Source of the DNA: Pseudomonadota bacterium
GTDB lineage: Bacteria > Pseudomonadota > Gammaproteobacteria > Steroidobacterales > Steroidobacteraceae
Length of the DNA: 39,598 nt
Reading direction: 5' to 3'
Assembly: GCA_021787615.1 (NCBI GenBank)
Contig: JAJYLP010000026.1
Span: 1-39,598, forward strand
Shown piece by piece: positions 38,622-39,598 of this stretch. The position numbers were made by a program, and so were the translations under genes. The stretch's first letter is position 1, and every line of letters starts with the position of its first letter. A model generated the notes under the pieces. The model was not told where the DNA came from. It searched no databases and worked only from the letters and a program-made list of their open reading frames with translations.

Positions 38622-39598
38622 AGCGCAAGGTCGCCTCGCCCCTGCCCTGGCTCGCCGGCCTGCTCGTGATCTATCTCGTCGCGCCGCTCATCGCCGGGGT
38701 GCAGGCCGCTGTCGCGGCGCATTGGAGCCGTGTCGACTATCCGGCCCTGGCGCGCGCGTGCGCCGTATCGCTCGCCAGTGCGAGCGGCGCGACGCTGCTC
38801 ACCGCGCTGTGTGGCATCCCGCTCGGGTTTCTTCTGGCGCGCGTGCGCGGGCGTGCCATGGGCGTGCTCGGATTTCTCGTCCAGCTGCCGCTCGCCCTGC
38901 CGCCGCTCGCCAGTGGCGTGCTGCTGTTGTTCCTGCTCGGCTACAACGCTCCGCTCGGCCGCCTCGCCGATGGTGCGCTCACCGATTCGTTCGCGGGCAT
39001 CGTGCTCGCCGAAGCGTTCGTCTCCGCTCCGTTCGTCATCATCGCGGCCCGATCCGCGTTCGAGTCGATCGATCCGGCGATCGAGGATGTCGCCTCGACC
39101 CTGGGGCGCGGTCGCCTCGCGGTGTTCCTGCGCGCGGCACTGCCGGCGGCGAGGCCGGCGCTGCTCGCCGGACTGCTGCTGGCGTGGCTGCGCGCCTTCG
39201 GCGAGTTCGGCGCCACGGTGATGGTCGCCTACCATCCGTACTCGCTGCCGGTCTACACCTACGTCGCATTCGGCGACCAGGGTCTGCCGGCCATGCTGCC
39301 CGTGCTGCTGCCGGCAATCGTGCTCGCCCTCGCGATCATGACCCTGAGCAGCGTGGTGCGCGAGCGGCGCGCACCACGCGCTCCGGCACCCAGGGCCGCC
39401 GCAGCGCCGCGCGTCGCGATACCGAGCGCACCGGCCGCGCCGGCCGCTGCGACGGGCCTGTCCTTCGAGTTTGAAAGGCACCTGCCGGGCTTTCGCCTGG
39501 CGGTGCACTGGTCGAGCGAGGCGCGCCGGCTCGCGATTCTCGGTCCGTCGGGCTCGGGCAAGTCGCTGACCTTGAAGCTGATCGCGGGATTGGAGCGT
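38618..39598 (+). CDS. Fused ABC importer permease and ATPase (ModB-ModC type), truncated by window end
   Basis: Open from GTG 38618 to the last base, 327 codons with no stop. Residues 1 to about 250 are a ModB/WtpB-like permease: membrane segments at about 10-30, 46-66 and 80-105, then the EAA-loop region IEDVASTLGRGRLAVFLRAALP and AFGEFGATVMVAY. An Ala/Pro/Arg linker (about 252-285) leads without a stop into an ATPase start with LSFEFERHLPGF, LAILGPSGSGKSLTLKLIAG (Walker A) and GLER. Separate modB and modC genes are the usual form. It imports the anion bound by the upstream protein, using ATP. The rest of the ATPase is outside the window. Confidence 0.85.
   Translation, partial: MKRKVASPLPWLAGLLVIYLVAPLIAGVQAAVAAHWSRVDYPALARACAVSLASASGATLLTALCGIPLGFLLARVRGRAMGVLGFLVQLPLALPPLASGVLLLFLLGYNAPLGRLADGALTDSFAGIVLAEAFVSAPFVIIAARSAFESIDPAIEDVASTLGRGRLAVFLRAALPAARPALLAGLLLAWLRAFGEFGATVMVAYHPYSLPVYTYVAFGDQGLPAMLPVLLPAIVLALAIMTLSSVVRERRAPRAPAPRAAAAPRVAIPSAPAAPAAATGLSFEFERHLPGFRLAVHWSSEARRLAILGPSGSGKSLTLKLIAGLER

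Overview
The window is a stretch of ordinary chromosome from a high-GC gammaproteobacterium. The gene orders groES-groEL / cutA-dsbD-tlpA-aroQ-accB-accC-prmA-dusB-fis-purH-purD, trxA-rho divergent from rhlB, and holA-nadD-rsfS-rlmH-maf-rng-nit-tldD are gammaproteobacterial. The very GC-rich third positions and the kdkA-waaA pair point towards the Xanthomonadales / Nevskiales / Steroidobacterales side of the class. The taxonomy is inference from synteny and composition, with no marker comparison. No rRNA, tRNA, CRISPR array, intact insertion sequence or prophage was seen.

Layout. 1-4317: envelope block with the 3' end of a TolC-type outer-membrane channel gene, a family 9 glycosyltransferase coupled to a DUF6165 gene (minus), the divergent kdkA-waaA pair for Kdo phosphorylation and transfer, and a small zf-CHCC protein. 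4315-7173: glnE. 7174-7958: a gene-free stretch with the groESL terminator and, abutting its T tract, the 5' half of a group IIC intron that has lost its reverse transcriptase and 3' domains. 7959-10113: groEL and groES with a CIRCE-like operator over a good promoter. 10114-21623: twelve plus-strand genes with short gaps or start/stop overlaps, covering disulfide handling (dsbD, a TlpA-like protein), shikimate dehydratase, acetyl-CoA carboxylase, PrmA, a zinc-ribbon membrane protein, DusB-Fis and the last purine steps.

21853-24024 is the most accessory-looking part: an AraC-type regulator directly abutting a CPBP-family intramembrane protease, then about 690 bases without a confident gene that hold a start-less open frame and three 21-base tandem units. 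24025-27704 holds trxA-rho and the divergent rhlB. 27811-36491 holds a DUF465 protein and a long minus-strand run from holA to an aromatic amino-acid decarboxylase, including RNase G, Maf, RlmH, RsfS, NadD, a nitrilase-family amidase and TldD. 36595-39598 holds proline iminopeptidase and an oxyanion (molybdate/tungstate-like) ABC uptake system whose permease is fused in frame to its ATPase and runs off the window.

No wholly new system stands out. The best leads are the truncated intron behind the groESL terminator, the fused permease-ATPase with a 15-codon bridging frame in front of it, the AraC/CPBP island with its repeat-bearing spacer, the DUF6165-glycosyltransferase pair, and the Asn/Gly/Arg-rich extension on Rho.
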